64,000 nucleotides of DNA, from the NCBI RefSeq assembly GCF_045679555.1, contig NC_092115.1, positions 36,154,728 through 36,218,727 on the forward strand, read 5' to 3'. Source of the DNA: Salvelinus alpinus (lineage: Eukaryota > Chordata > Actinopteri > Salmoniformes > Salmonidae). A program made the translations under genes and the position numbers. The notes beneath the pieces were generated by a model. The model made no database searches, was not told the DNA's origin, and was given only the letters and a program-made list of their open reading frames with translations. This document shows, piece by piece, positions 21,728 to 33,604 of this stretch. How positions within the stretch are numbered: position 1 is the first letter of the stretch; the number at the start of each line of letters is the position of its first letter.

Positions 21728-23150
21728 AGATCATTTTTGCACTTCTCCAGAAATAGCAGATTAATTTACATTGCATTCGAGCCATGTACGTTCCTCACCA
21801 CAAACCCATGGAAGGTGAATCTTTCTAATAAGTTCATTCCTAAATAGGATCAGGTAAGAAGCATGCTATTATAAATTACTTCTCTCATTCTGTGGCACTG
21901 GCACTGTGTGCACGCGTAGGCCTAAATGTCTTTACGTGTAACATTTGCACATCTATACAACATACTAGGCTCCTGTTAATTATATCGTTGCCTATGTGCG
22001 AGGCAGATTCTCAAAACAATCTGCAGCTGATACAGCATTATAGGAAGACTGAATAGTTTGGACTGGAGCGTGTTTTTTGGTAATCGGACGAGGAGCGCTC
22101 TATGAAAATGAGGATGGACAGCCAACTTGAACAAGCGAAATGAAATATGCAGGTATGTGAACTGTAAATAATGAAAATGCATGAGGGCAAAAATCCAAAA
22201 TATTTCAAAGCACTCAGTAGACCATTTAAAACCCCTTTATTCATAGGCTACTTGGCTAATGCCCAGGATAAAAATAGGCACATATGCAATGCTGCTAAAC
22301 CAGCATGGATTAAGGGGTGGGTAGGCTATGCTTGGTTTTTATTCAAATTAAACTAAATGGGGGGGAAACCAACCTTTATGTTTCTAAATACGAGATTCAT
22401 TGGGACAAAAGGCACTTTTCTCTTTCCATGGGCACTGTATGTCATGGCTGGATAGGCTGCGCTTCTGCTCTTAAAATCCGTGCAATTATATCAACTGCGT
22501 TACTGTTAAGACCTGCTTTTTGTGGGTCTTAAAACACCCCATTAGCACTGCATGAAATTGTCACTTTTGCAAATGTAAAAAAGGGTCAATCTGCAGATGC
22601 TACATCCATTTTTGGATTTATAAATTAATCATATGAACCCATTAATTCTGGAAGAATTTAACTCATAAATGCTTCATGAGCTTAGTTCAACTGTCATACC
22701 CCATCACTACCCAAAATATAATTATTTTACTCCATTGTTTGTAAACAAAGTAAATGTAAACAAATAGCATCAAAGCATGGTTAAAACCATAATTTTGATA
22801 CCATGGATGGTCAATCCTTGAATCCGTAGCCCTGTCTATGTATTTGAGAGCGGTTACATTTCTCCAGCCCCATTCCTCATCTTTTTACCGAAATGGGCGG
22901 GGAGTGAGATTTGTTATTGTTTCAACTGCTGATTGCTGCTTCAAGGACACACCTCTAAAATGTCCACCCTTCCCATCTCAGGGAAAACGAGCTGATGTTT
23001 GACAGGTAAATTGCTTAACTTGGCGTTAGGGCTGGAAAATGCCAGGGCGCATTTTATTTTTTGGGATGACGAAATTGCAAGCTAATGTGTGTTTGACATT
23101 TGCGCCTCAATGCCAGCCGAATATAGAACCCATAGTGTAGTCAAGTTTGG
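21728..23150. other. Non-coding stretch, nothing recognised with confidence
   Basis: Only short frames without domains. Several pieces look repeat-like (for example around 22860-23130) but I cannot name a family. Confidence 0.35.
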
Positions 23151-23264
23151 TATTTGGTTACATATTCCTTGCACACAGAACACAATGACTACATCAAGCT
23201 TGTGACTCTGCAAATTTATTGGATGCATTTACAGGTTGTTTTGGTTGTGTTTGAGATTATTACT

Positions 23265-24537
23265 GCAATGCTCTACTTTCCCGGCTACCCGGATAAATCA
23301 TTAAATAAACTTCAGTTAGTGCTAAACATGGCTGCTAGAATCTAGACTACAACCAAAAAATGTGATCATATTACTACAGTGCTAGCCTCTACACTGGCTT
23401 CCTGTTAAGGCAAGGGCTGATTTCAAGGTTTTACTGTTAACCTACAAAGCATTACATGGGCTTGCGCCTACCTATCTTTCTGATTTGGTCCTGCCATACA
23501 TACCTACATGTAGCCACGGTCACAAGACGCAGGCCTCCTATTGTCCCTAGAATTTCTAAGCAAACAGCTGGAGGCAGGGCTTTCTCCTATAGACCTCAAT
23601 TTTTATGGAATGGTCTGCCTACCCATGTGAGAGACGCAGACTCGGCCTCAACCTTTAAGTCTTTATTGAAGACTCATCTCTTCAGTAGGTCCTATGATTG
23701 AGTGTAGTCTGGCCCAGGAGTGTGAAGGTGAACGGAAAGGCACTGGAGCAACGAACCGCCCTTGATGTCTCTGCCTGGCCGGTTCCCCTCTCTCCACTGG
23801 GATTCTCTGCCTCTAACCCTATTACAGGGGCTGAGTCACTGGTTTACTGGTGCTCTTCCATGCCGTCCCTAGGAGGGGTGCGTCACTTGAGTGGGTTGAG
23901 TCACTGACGTGATCTTCCTGTCTGTGTTGGTGCCCCCCATGGGGTGTGCCGTGGCGGAGATCTTTGTGGGCTATACTCGGCCTTGTGGTTGGTGGTTGAA
24001 GATGTCCCTCTAGTGGTGTGGGGGCTGTGCTTTGGCAAAGTGGGTGGGGTTATATTCTGCCTGTTTGGCCCTGTCTGGGGGTATCGTCGGATGGGACAAC
24101 AGTGTCTCCCAACCCCTCCTGTCTCAGCCTCCAGTATTTATGCTGCAGTAGTTAATGTGTCGGGGGGCTAGGGTCAGTCTGTTATATCTGGAGTATTTCT
24201 CTTGTCTTATCCGGTGACCTGTGCGAATTTAAGTATGCTCTCTAATTCTCTCTTTCTTTCTTTCTCTCTCGGAGGACCTGAGCCCTAGGACCATGCCTCA
24301 GGACTACCTGGCCTGATTACTCCTTGCTGTCCCCAGTCCACCTGGCCGTGCTGCTGCTCCAGTGTCAACTGTTCTGCCTGCGGCTATGGAACCCTGACCT
24401 GTTCACCGGACGTGCTACCTGTCCCAGACCTGCTGTTTTCAACTCTCTAGAGACAGCAGGAGCGGTAGTGATACTCTCAATGATCGGCTATGAAAAGCCA
24501 AGTGACATTTACTCCTGAGGTGCTGACCTGTTGCAGT
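23265..24537 (+). mobile_element. L2/CR1-group LINE, 3' part with long 3' UTR
   Basis: The end of the reverse-transcriptase protein is readable in pieces: FPGYPDKSLNKLQLVLNMAAR, then LASTLASC-type remains, and at 23530-23700 PRISKQTAGGRAFSYR, FLWNGLPTHVRDADS and FKSLLKTHLFS. About 830 bases of non-coding 3' UTR follow. The extreme 3' end is missing here, but a separate copy of it sits at 26508-26609. Frames are shifted, so it is dead. Confidence 0.75.
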
Positions 24538-24596
24538 AAGAATAGACGTTTCTGAACACTTCTACATGAATGTGGATGCTACCATGATTATGGATA

Positions 24597-24770
24597 ATCA
24601 TGAATGAATTGTGAATGATGAGTAAGAAAGTTACAGAAGGACAAAGTCATACTCCGCCCCCAAAAATGCTAATCTGCCCCATTATTGGTGATGATGAGAG
24701 ATTAGCATGCTTTGATGTAGCCTCTGTAACTTTCTCACTCCTCATTATTCATGATTCATTCATGATTTTT
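24597..24770. repeat. Fold-back (MITE-like) element
   Basis: 'aatcatgaatgaattgtgaatgatg...agaaagttacagaag' at the left is complementary to '...ctgtaactttctcactcctcattattcatgattcattc' at the right, with arms of roughly 45 bp. Non-coding. Confidence 0.65.
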
Positions 24771-24984
24771 CTTAATCATGGCATTATCAGGTTTGATTTA
24801 GAAGTGTTCAGAAACATCTTATATACTCACTTTGATACTCATTCACCATTCAGTTCCTATTGGGAAAAACATTATCCAAAACAAACTGCACATGCATCCA
24901 ATGAGTTTGTAGAGTCACAAGCTTGATGTTGTCATTGTGTGCTAGGATTATGGGACCAAATACTACACTTTACTACTACACTAT

Positions 24985-25150
24985 AAGTGAAATTTGTCTA
25001 CATACTTATGACATCTTCAAATGGGTGGACTAGATCTATAAAGTGCTTCCATTTTTAAATGGAAAGCAGAAATGCATGAAAATACACCAAAATAAAAGGT
25101 GACATTCTGTATTGTCACCTCATATGAAACATTTGATCTCAAATCCAAAA
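24985..25150 (+). repeat. Dispersed repeat fragment
   Basis: 'ggactagatctataaagtgctt' matches the reverse of 17985-18055. The following 'aaaataaaaggtgacattctgtattgtcac' is part of a salmonid repeat I recognise but cannot name. Confidence 0.45.
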
Positions 25151-25313
25151 TGCTGGAGTATAGAGACAAATTTAGCATCACAGCCTAAATACATATGTAT
25201 GGGAGTGTATGTTGTTGATTTCAAATTCTTTGTGTAGCATGGTGCTTTTTCATTAGCGATCTATTTTGTAAAGTGTATCAAGAAATTCAGCTTCTTAGCT
25301 GCTTTTGGAACTA

Positions 25314-26716
25314 CAGTGCCTTGCAAAATTATTCATCCCCCTTGGCGTTTTTCTTATTTTGTTGCATTACAACCTGTAATTTAAATAGATTTTTATTTGG
25401 ATTTCATGTAATGGACATACACAAAATAGTCCAAATTGGGGAAGTGAAATGCAAAAAATAACATGTTTTAAAAAAATTGAAAAGTGGTGCGTGCATATGT
25501 ATTCACCCCCTTTGCTATGAAGCCCCTAAATAAGATCTGGTGCGACCAATTACCTTCAGAAGTCACATAATTAATTAAATAAAGTTCACCTGTGTGCAAT
25601 CTAAGTGTCACATGATCTCCGTGTGTATATATATATATATATATACACCTGATCCGAACGGCCCCAGATTCTGCAACACCACTAAGCAAGGGGCACCACC
25701 AAGCAAGTGGCACCATGAAGACCAAGGAGCTCAGGGACAAAGTTGTGGAGGAGTACAGATCAGGGTTGGGTTATAAAAAATATCAGAAACTTTGAACATC
25801 CCATGGAGCAGCATTAAATCCATTATTAAACAAACCTGTCAAGAGATGGCCGCCCACCAAAACTCACGGACCAGACAAGGAGGGCATTAATCAGAGAGGC
25901 AACAAAGAGACCAAAGATCACCCTGAAGGAGCTGCAAAGCTCCACAGCAGAGATTGGAGTATCTGTCCATAGGACCACTTTAAGCCATACACTCCACAGA
26001 GTTGGGCTTTACGAAAAAAAATAAGCAAACATTTTTGGTGTTCACCAAAAGGCATGTGGGAGACTCCCCAAACATATGGAAGAAGGTACTCTGGTCAGGT
26101 GAGACTAAAATTTAGCTTTTTGGCCATCAAGGAAAACACTATGTCTGGTGCAAATCCAACACTCATCACCCCGAGAACACCATCCCTACAGTGAAGCATG
26201 GTGTTGGCAGCATCATGATGTGGGGATGTTTTTCATCGGCAGGGACTGGGAAACTGGTCAGAATTGAAGGAATGATGGATTGCGCTAAATACAGGAAAAT
26301 TCTTGAGGGAAATCTGTTTCACTCTTCCAGAGATTTGAGATTGGGACGGAGGTTCACCTTCCAGCAGGACAATGACCCGATGCATACTGCTAAAGCAACA
26401 CTCGAGTGGTTTAAGGGGAAACATTTAAATGTCTTGGAATGGCCTAGTCAAAGCCCAGACCTCAAATCCAATTGAGAATCTGTGGTATGACTTAAAGATT
26501 GCTGTACCTGCATTGCTAGCTGTTTGGGGTTTTAGGCTGGGTTTCTGTACAGCACTTTGAGATATCAGCTGATGTAAGAAGGGCTATGTAAATAAATTTG
26601 ATTTGATTTTGTACACCTGCAGAACCCATCCAACTTGAAGGAGCTGGAACAGTTTTGCCTTGAAGAATGGGCAAAAATCCCAGTGGCTAGATGTGCTTAT
26701 AGAGACATACCCCAAT
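25314..26716 (+). mobile_element. Tc1-like transposon, degenerate
   Basis: TA at 25312-25313 precedes 'cagtgccttgcaaaattattc', the terminus of the same family as 28622-29679. The transposase start is recognisable at 25714 (MKTKELRDKVVEEYRSGLGYKK-like, in broken frames). An open piece at 26191-26475 has [40 protein letters not shown] (second Asp) and [13 protein letters not shown]. The region that normally holds the third catalytic residue is disrupted. A LINE 3' end interrupts it at 26508, and the C terminus and right inverted repeat are lost after about 26716. Contains a (TA)n run at 25627-25645. Confidence 0.85.
26508..26609 (+). mobile_element. Extreme 3' end of an L2/CR1-group LINE
   Basis: The block 'gctagctgtttggggttttagg...' to 'aaataaatttgatttgatttt' is flanked by TGTAC on both sides (26503-26507 and 26610-26614), a likely target duplication inside the Tc1-like element. 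It is the missing tail of the LINE seen at 23.3-24.5 kb. Confidence 0.7.
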
Positions 26717-27007
26717 ACTTTCACAAGCCACTGTGTATAATGCCTCTGATCATTAATAAATCACAGGAGGACAGACATTATTTCAAGCAAAAATGTTACC
26801 AAGCTAGAAAAACTGGTTTGCCCAAGGGGTTTGTTCTAACTAGGCCAGACAGTTCAAACAAACTAACCCATGCTCTTACTAGATTAGTGAGTTCAGGCAC
26901 CAGGGCACAGAGTACATACGACTTAAAGGGAAACTCCACCCAAAAACTATCTTTTGGTATTTGTTTCATTAGTCCATTGTTGATATAGTCTTAAGTTTTC
27001 AAGGTAT

Positions 27008-28386
27008 ATGCAGTTCCTTCAGAAGGAATTTAAAATGGATTCAACTGAGATGTGTCACAGGCCTATACACAATAGCCAATAATGTCAAAGAGGTATTATG
27101 TTTTTAGAAACATTTTGAAATTACAAATGAAAAGCTGAAATGTCTTGAGTAAATAAGTATTCAAACTCTGTTATGGCAAGCCTGAATAACTTCAGGAGGA
27201 AGAATTTGCTTAACAAGTCACATAATAAGTTGCATGGACTCTGTGTGCAATAATAGCATTTAACATCATTTTTTAATTACTTCCGCAAACAGTTACAGAG
27301 TTTAATGGCTGTGATAGAAAAAAACTGAGGATGGATCAACAACATTGTAGTTACTCCACAATACAAACCTAAATGGAGGGTGGTAGGTAGCCTAGTGGTT
27401 AAAAGCGTTGTACCAGTAACCAAAAGGTTTGAATCCTCAAACCGGGTAGGTGAAAATATGTTGTTGTGCCCTTGAGCAAAGCGCTTAACCCTAATTGCTC
27501 CTGTAAGTATCTCTGGATAAGCATGTCTGCTAAATTACTCAAATGTAAAACATTTAAATGACTGAGTAAAAAGAAAGAAGCCTGTACAGAATAAAAATAT
27601 TCGTAAACAATAAGCCACCAAAGTAAAACTGCAAAAATTGAACTTTATGCCCTGAATACAAAGTATTATGCTTGAAGCAAATCCAGCACAACGCATCACT
27701 GAGTACAACTTCATATTTTCAAGCATGTTGGTGGCTGCATCATGTTATGGGTATGCTTGTCATCGGCAATAACTAGGAGGTTTTGCGGGGGGGTTTAAAA
27801 GAAACTGAATAGAGCTAAGCACAGGCAAAATCCTAGAGGAAAACCTAGTTCAGTCTGCTTTCCAAAAGACACTGGAAGACAAATTCACCTTTCAGCAGGA
27901 CAATAATCGAAAACACAAGGCCAAATATACACTGGAGTTGCTTACCAAGACAATATTGAATGTTCCTGAGTGGCCTAGTCACATTTTTGACTTAAATCGA
28001 CTTGAAGATCTATGGTAAGACTTGAAAATATCTGTCTAGCAATGATCAACAACCAACTTGACAGAGCTTGAAGAATTTTTAAAAGAATAATGTGCAAATA
28101 TTGCACAATCCAGGTGTTCAAAGCTCTTAATTTAAGAGACTCACAGCTGTAATCACTGCAAAAGGTGATTCTAACATTGACTTAGGGGTGTGAATAAATG
28201 AGATATCTGTATTTCATTTTCAATACAATTGCAAACATTTCTAAAAACATGTTTTCACTTTGTCATTATGGGGTATTGTGTGTAGATGGATGAGAAAAAT
28301 AATCAATTTAATCCATTTTGAATTCAGACTATAACACAACAAAATATGGAACAAGTCAAAGGGTATGAATACTTTCTGAAGGCACA
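27008..28386 (+). mobile_element. Old Tc1-like transposon with a SINE insertion
   Basis: The ends 'gcagttccttcagaagg' and 'ccttcagaaagtattca' (reverse of 28360-28386) bound the element. Degenerate transposase motifs are visible by eye near 27880-27930 ('cctttcagcaggacaataat', the FQQDNN box) and 27975-28015 (degenerate PDLN-type box). No long open frame remains, so it is older than its neighbours. Confidence 0.7.
27380..27541 (+). mobile_element. tRNA-derived SINE with an L2-type 3' tail
   Basis: Head: 'tagcctagtggttaaaagcg' (A-box region) and 'ggtttgaatcc' (B box, 27426-27436). Tail: 'ctctggataagcatgtctgctaaattactcaaatgtaaa', a diverged match to the 3' end of the L2 LINE copies at 40357-40410 and 60718-60773. 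Interrupts the old Tc1-like element. Confidence 0.8.
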
Positions 28387-28621
28387 GTAACATTAAACAA
28401 TACAGAAATACAACCGGTATGATGTAAATAGTCCGGGTGGATATTTGATTAATTGTTCAGCAGTCTTATGGCTGTAGAAGCTGTTAAGGAGCCTTTTGGA
28501 CCTAGACTTGGCGCTCCGGTACCACTTGCCGTGCGGTAGCAGAGAAAACAGTCTATGACTTGGGTGACTGGAGTCTTTGACCATTTTTTTGGGGCCTTCC
28601 TCAGACATCGCCTAGTATATA

Positions 28622-29679
28622 CAGTGCCTTGCAAAAGTATTCACCCCTCTTGGATTTTTCCCTATTTTGCTGCCTTACAACAACCTGGAATTAAAATCGA
28701 TTTTTGGGGGGTTTGCCTACCACTTTGAAGATGCAAAATATTTTTTATTGTGAAACAAACAAGAAATAATACAAAAAAACATAAAACTTGAGCGTGCATA
28801 ACTATTCACCCTCCCAAAGTCAATACTTTGTAGAGCCACCTTTTGCAGCAATTACAGCTGCAAGTCTCTTGGGATATGTCTCTATAAGCTTGGCACATCT
28901 AGCCACTGGGATTTTTTCCCATTCTTCAAGGCAAAACGGCTCTGTCTTTTTTATGGCCACTCTTCTGTAAAGCCCAGTTCTGTGGAGTGTATGGCTTAAA
29001 GTGGTCCTATGGACAGATACTCCAATCTCCGCTGTGGAGCTTTGCAGCTCCTTCGGGGTTGTCTTTGGTCTCTTTGTTCCCTCTCTGATTAATGCCCTCC
29101 TTGTCTGGTCTGTGAGTTTTGGTGGCCGGCCCTCTCTTGGCAGGTTTGTTGTGGTGGCATATTCTATGGATTTAATGGTTTCTGATATTTTTTTATAACC
29201 CAACCCTGATCTGTACTTCTCCACAACTTTGTCCCTGATCTGTTTGGAGATCTCCTTGGTCTTCATGGTGCCGCTTGCTTGGTGATGCCCTTTGCTTAGT
29301 GGTGTTGCAGGCTCTGGGGCCTTTCAGAACAGGTGTATATATACTGAGATCATGTGACAGATCATGTGACACTTAGATTACACACAGGTGGACTTTATTT
29401 AATTAATTATGTGACTTCTGAAGGTAATTGGTTTCACCAGATCGTATTTAGGGGCTTCATAGCAAAAGGGGTGAATACATATGCACGCACCACTTTTCCG
29501 TTTTTTTTATTTTTTGAATTTTTTGAAACGAGTGAACTTTTGCATTTCACTTCACCAATTTGGACTATTTTGTGTATGTCCATTACATGAAATCCAAATA
29601 AAAATCTATTTAAATTACAGGTTGTAATGCAACAAAATAGGAAAAATGCCAAGGGGGTGAATACTTTTGCAAGGCACTG
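28622..29679 (-). mobile_element. Short Tc1-like transposon with both ends, inside LINE A
   Basis: The ends 'cagtgccttgcaaaagtattc' and its complement, each next to TA (28620-28621 and 29680-29681), define a 1058-bp element. Related full-length elements are near 1.6 kb; the missing part is the transposase core. Confidence 0.9.
28820..29266 (-). CDS. 148-aa open transposase derivative lacking the catalytic core
   Basis: The frame starts at the normal transposase start (MKTKEISKQIRDKVVEKYR), keeps the second DNA-binding half (GRPPKLTDQTRRALIREGTK, LQSSTAEIGVSVHRTT) and then passes directly to the normal C terminus (FCLEEWEKIPVARCAKLIE, ending KGGSTKY). The three DDE residues are all in the missing segment. 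Two small in-frame losses also shorten the first helix-turn-helix (KKISETIKSIEYATT). All deletions keep frame, giving an uninterrupted frame from start to stop. It cannot cut DNA; whether it is expressed or binds transposon ends is unknown. Chance retention in a non-autonomous element is the default reading. Confidence 0.6.
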   Translation of the reverse strand: MKTKEISKQIRDKVVEKYRSGLGYKKISETIKSIEYATTTNLPREGRPPKLTDQTRRALIREGTKRPKTTPKELQSSTAEIGVSVHRTTLSHTLHRTGLYRRVAIKKTEPFCLEEWEKIPVARCAKLIETYPKRLAAVIAAKGGSTKY

Positions 29680-30483
29680 TAGGTCCTGGATGACAGGAAG
29701 CTTGGCCCCAGTGATGTACTGGGCCATATGCACTATCCTCTGTTAGGCCTTGCGGTTGGATGCCGAGCAGTTCCCATACCAGGCGGTGATGCAACCGGTC
29801 ATGATGTTCTCGAGGGTGCAGCTGTATAACGTTTTGAGGATCTGGGGACGCATGCCAAATATTTTCAGTCTCTTGAAGGGGAAAAGGTGTTGTCGTTCCC
29901 TCTTCACAACTGTCTTGGTGTGTTTGGACCGTGATAGTTTGTTGGTGATGTGGACACCAAGGAACTTGAAACTCTCGACCCACTCCACTACAGCCAAGTC
30001 AATGTTAATGAGGGGCCTGTTCCAGGTGAAAGGTATGTTGTTGTTTTGATGGATATGATTTTGCTGCAAATAAGCTGATCTTTTCACAGCCTGCTTCTGC
30101 AGCTTTGGGGTAGGCTGCATGACCTTTCACCACATGGTCAATCTGAGGTAGGAGGAAAAAGAGAAAAAAAAGTATGGTTTTGTGGATCTGGTTTGAGCAA
30201 CCCTAGTCATCAAGGCTTACTATGTCAAAAAAATGTCAGTGTATAATGAATATGTAGCTGATTACTTCAGGTCACAACTACAGGGTTTTCTTTCTCTCCT
30301 TCTAAAAAGGAGACTGGGACACCAGGTGTGTGGCTTCTCAGGCCAATCAGTGAAAGGAATTGATCAATTAACTACCAGGTATGGAGAAAAAAAAACAGCA
30401 AAACAGCAGCTCTGCGGGGCCAAGGGCCTGTAGTTGAATAAGCCTGATCTAGCAGGACCCAGGCGGAGCAGAGCTGAACTGAC

Positions 30484-30591
30484 CAGTCTTCCAGTAGCAC
30501 TCTGTCCTCCCTCGTTGAGCCACAGGTCAGGCACCATGGCGGACAGGTAGGGTCTCCACACCCCGGGGACAATCAGGGGCCCCTGACTGAT
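30484..30591 (-). pseudogene. fggy: fggy exon [12 protein letters not shown]...[11 protein letters not shown]
   Basis: 108 bp (36 codons) between 'gtgtttcag' and 'gtcagt'. Encodes [19 protein letters not shown] and [17 protein letters not shown], matching human ISKDPIFVPGVWGPYFSAM and [13 protein letters not shown]. Open and phase 0 to 0, directly continuing the previous exon (CHMA + ISQ). Confidence 0.85.
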
Positions 30592-30881
30592 CTGAAACAC
30601 CCGGGGACAGAAGATATATCTTGTGTTTTTAAGCCACGGATTTACAGATTGACTGACATGTTTTTGGCTTGGCTAACTAGCTAGCTATCGGGCTAATATT
30701 TTTGTTTGAAAAATGCATCTGGACATACAGCAGTGCTGAGGCAGAGCGCTCATAGTGAGAAAGACTGGCTACTATTTGTATTGCTTTTAAATCTAATGAA
30801 TTTGTATTTTATTAACACTTTGTTCTAGCTAGCTATTTGTGTTGGTAGCTATCAAGTAAACACAATGATCACAACAATATA

Positions 30882-31231
30882 AAGCAAAGAGGCACTGAGT
30901 TTGAAGGTAGGCCTTGAAATACATCCACAGCTACACCTCCAATTGACTCAAATTATGTCAATTAGCCTAACAGAAGCTTCTGAAGCCATGACATCATTTT
31001 CTGGAATTTTCGGCACAGTTAACTTAGTGTATGTAAACTTCTGACCCACTGGAATTGTGATACAGTGAATTATAAGTGAAATAATCTGTCTGTAAACAAT
31101 TGTTGGAAAAATTACTTGTGTCATGCCAACTTGCCAAAACTATAGTTTGTTAACAAGAAATTTGTGGAGTGGTTGAAACACTTAGGTTGGAGTCATTAAA
31201 ACTCGTTTATGTAAACTTCTGACTTCAACTG
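30882..31231 (+). mobile_element. Orphan IR/DR end of a Sleeping Beauty-type transposon
   Basis: It starts inside the region next to the transposase start codon ('aagcaaagaggcactgagtt') and runs out to 'cttctgacttcaactg' followed by TA. Both direct repeats are present: inner 'agtgtatgtaaacttctgac' near 31026 and outer 'gtttatgtaaacttctgac' near 31204. The transposase and the other end are absent. Confidence 0.85.
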
Positions 31232-31275
31232 TACACATACATACATATATACATACATATACACATACATATCTT
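31232..31275. repeat. ATAC/CATA-type microsatellite
   Basis: Interrupted run of 'acatacatacatatatacatacatatac' directly after the transposon terminus. Confidence 0.8.
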
Positions 31276-31507
31276 TTTTATATATATTTCCTTTATTACC
31301 CTCCAACCCTCCCCAATTGGAGCAAACTAGTGAACAACAACGCTTAGGCCTGTATTTCCAGCTTATACATACTATATACATTTTATGGACACAGTCCAAT
31401 AGTTTTATTTTGTTTGTTTTTAACTCTTGTCTTCCTCTACCCTCAACCTCTCCCATATATTTATGATGTCCATCCGGTTTGATTTCTATATCTTTCAAAC
31501 TGTGCTT
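31276..31507 (-). mobile_element. Probable L1-like LINE 3' UTR fragment
   Basis: 'cctccaaccctccccaattgg' and 'cgcttaggcctgtatttccag' resemble the non-coding 3' end of an L1-like LINE; the stretch at 33805-33890 is similar in style ('cctcccatctatctcttaacaccatc'). Low-confidence assignment. Confidence 0.4.
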
Positions 31508-33601
31508 GTTAATGTTGTAAATGACCATTGTAGCTGGATTCTTTAAAATGGAATATCTACATAGGCGTACAGAGGCCAATTATCAGCAACCATCACTTCT
31601 GTGTTCTAATGGCACGGTGTGTTAGCTAATCCAAGTTTATCATTTTAAATGGCTAATTGATCATTAGAAAACCCTTTTGCAATTATGTTAGCACAGCTGA
31701 AAACTGTTCTGATTTAAAGTAGAAATAAAACTTGCCTTGTTTAGACTAGTTGAGTATCTGGAGCATCAGAATTTGGGGGTTCGATTACAGGCTCAAAATG
31801 GCCAGAAACAAATACTTTCTTCTGAAACTCGACAGTCTATTCTTGTTCTGAGAAATGATGTCTATTCCGTGTGAGAAATTGCCAAGAAACTGAAGATCTC
31901 GTACAACGCTGTGTTACTACTTCCTTCACAGAACAGAGCAAACTGTGTCTAACCAGAATAGAAAGAGTGGGAGCCCCTGGTGCAAAGCTGAGCAAGAGGA
32001 CAAGTACATTAGTGTCTAGTTTGAGAAACAGATGCCTCAAGTCCTTAACTGACAGCTTCATTAAATAGTACCCGCAAAACACCAGTCTCAACGTCAACAG
32101 TGAAGAGGCGACTCCAGGATGCTGGCCTTCTAGGCAGAGTTGCAAAGAAAAAACCATATCTCAGACTGGACAATAAAAATAAAATATTAAGATGGGCACA
32201 AGAACACAGACACTGGACAGAGGAACTCTGCCTAGAAGGCCAGCATCCCAGTGTTCTCTTCACTGTTGACGTTGAGATTGTGTTAGCTAACAGTACCGTC
32301 AAAACACCAATGTGCCATTGAACACAGGAGTGATGGTTGCTGATAATGGGCCTCTGCACGTCTACAGTATGTAGATATTCCATTAAAAAAATGTCCAGCT
32401 ACGATAGTAATTTACAACATTAAAACTTCTTATGGCTGCGATTCCGTTAACGGGATCGATATGACAACAGCCAGAGAAAGTGCAGGGTGCCAAATTCAAA
32501 CAGAAATCTCATAATTAAAATTCCTCAAACATACAAGTATCTTATACCATTTTAAAGGTGATCTTATTAATCCCACCACAGTGTCCGATTTCAAAAAGGC
32601 TTTACAGCGAAAGCACTACAAACGATTGTTAGGTCACCGCCAAATCACAGAAAAACACAGCCATTTTTCCAGCCAAAGACAGGAGTCACAAAAAGCAGAA
32701 ATAGAGAGAAAATTAATCACTAACCTTCGATGATCTTCATCAGATGACACTCATAGGACTTCATGTTACACAATACATGTATGTTTTGTTCGGTAAAGTT
32801 CATATTTATATCAAAAAATCTCAGTATACATTGGCGCGTTATGTTCAGTAGTTCCAAAAACATCCGGTGATTTTGCAGAGAGCCACATCAATTTCCAGAA
32901 ATACTCAAAATAAACGTTGATCAAAGATACAAGTGTTATACATGGAATTTTAGATCCACTTCTCCTTAATGCAACCGCTGTGTCAGATTTCGAAAAAGCA
33001 AACCATGCAATAATCTGAGGTCGGCGCTCAGAGCCCAATCAAGACAAAAAGATATCCGCCATATTGTGCAGTCAACAGAAGTCAGAAATAACATTATAAA
33101 CATTCACTTACCTTTGATGATCTTCATCAGAATGCACTCCCAGGAATCCCAGTTCCACAATAAATGTTTGTTTGTTCGATAATGTCCATAATTTATGTCC
33201 AAATAGCTACTTTTGTTAGCGCATTTTGTAAAAAATGAGTTGAGTTGAAAATCGACCAACCTCAGATTTCCCACTTCCTGGTTGGATTTTTTTCTCTGGT
33301 TTTTGCCTGCCATATGAGTTCTGTTATACTCACAGACATCATTCAAACAGTTTTAGAAACTTCAGAGTGTTTTCTATCCAAATATACTAATAATATGCAT
33401 ATATTAGCAACTGGGACTGAGGAGCAGGCAGTTTACTCTGGTCACCTCTGGGCACCTTATTCATCCAAGCTACTCAATACTGCCCCCAGCCATAAGAAGT
33501 TAATGTCTTCACTATATTTCTGATCAATTTTATGTTATTTTAATGGACAAAATAATGTGCATTTCTTACTAAAAGTGACCCCAAACTTTTGAACGGTAGT
33601 G
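31508..33601 (+). mobile_element. Tc1-like transposon interrupted by a TTAA-family element
   Basis: The right end '...ccccaaacttttgaacggtag' at 33578-33601 followed by TA, and the matching left region ('gttgtaaatgaccattgtagctgg'), define a recognisable Tc1-like family; the outermost left end is lost. Transposase scraps on the plus strand (31810-32140) include the first DNA-binding region. The typical internal inverted stretch 'gatgctggccttctaggcagagtt' and its complement are present. The body is interrupted at 32424-33499. Confidence 0.8.
32424..33499 (+). mobile_element. TTAA-family non-coding DNA transposon
   Basis: 1076 bp with ends 'aacttcttatggctgcg' and 'cagccataagaag'. TTAA lies on both sides (32420-32423 and 33500-33503). 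Removing the element restores 'caacattaatgtct', close to the uninterrupted Tc1-like sequence I recall. Interior motifs match the copy at 43453 almost throughout. Confidence 0.85.
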
Positions 33602-33604
33602 TAT

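Larger units (their letters stand above)
28410..30115 (-). mobile_element. LINE family A copy split by a Tc1-like element
   Basis: Antisense family A sequence runs 28410-28619 and 29682-30115. The minus strand encodes SSHPSHRLFSLLPHGKWYRS at the left and FKFLGVHITNKLSRSKHTKT plus LYSCTLENIMTGCITAWYG at the right. The break coincides with the TA target site of the element at 28622-29679. Confidence 0.85.

Noticed and set aside
32100-32270. Inverted words inside the Tc1-like element as a novel hairpin gene
   Set aside because: The inverted 'ctggccttctaggcagag' pair seems to be part of the normal family consensus as I recall it.
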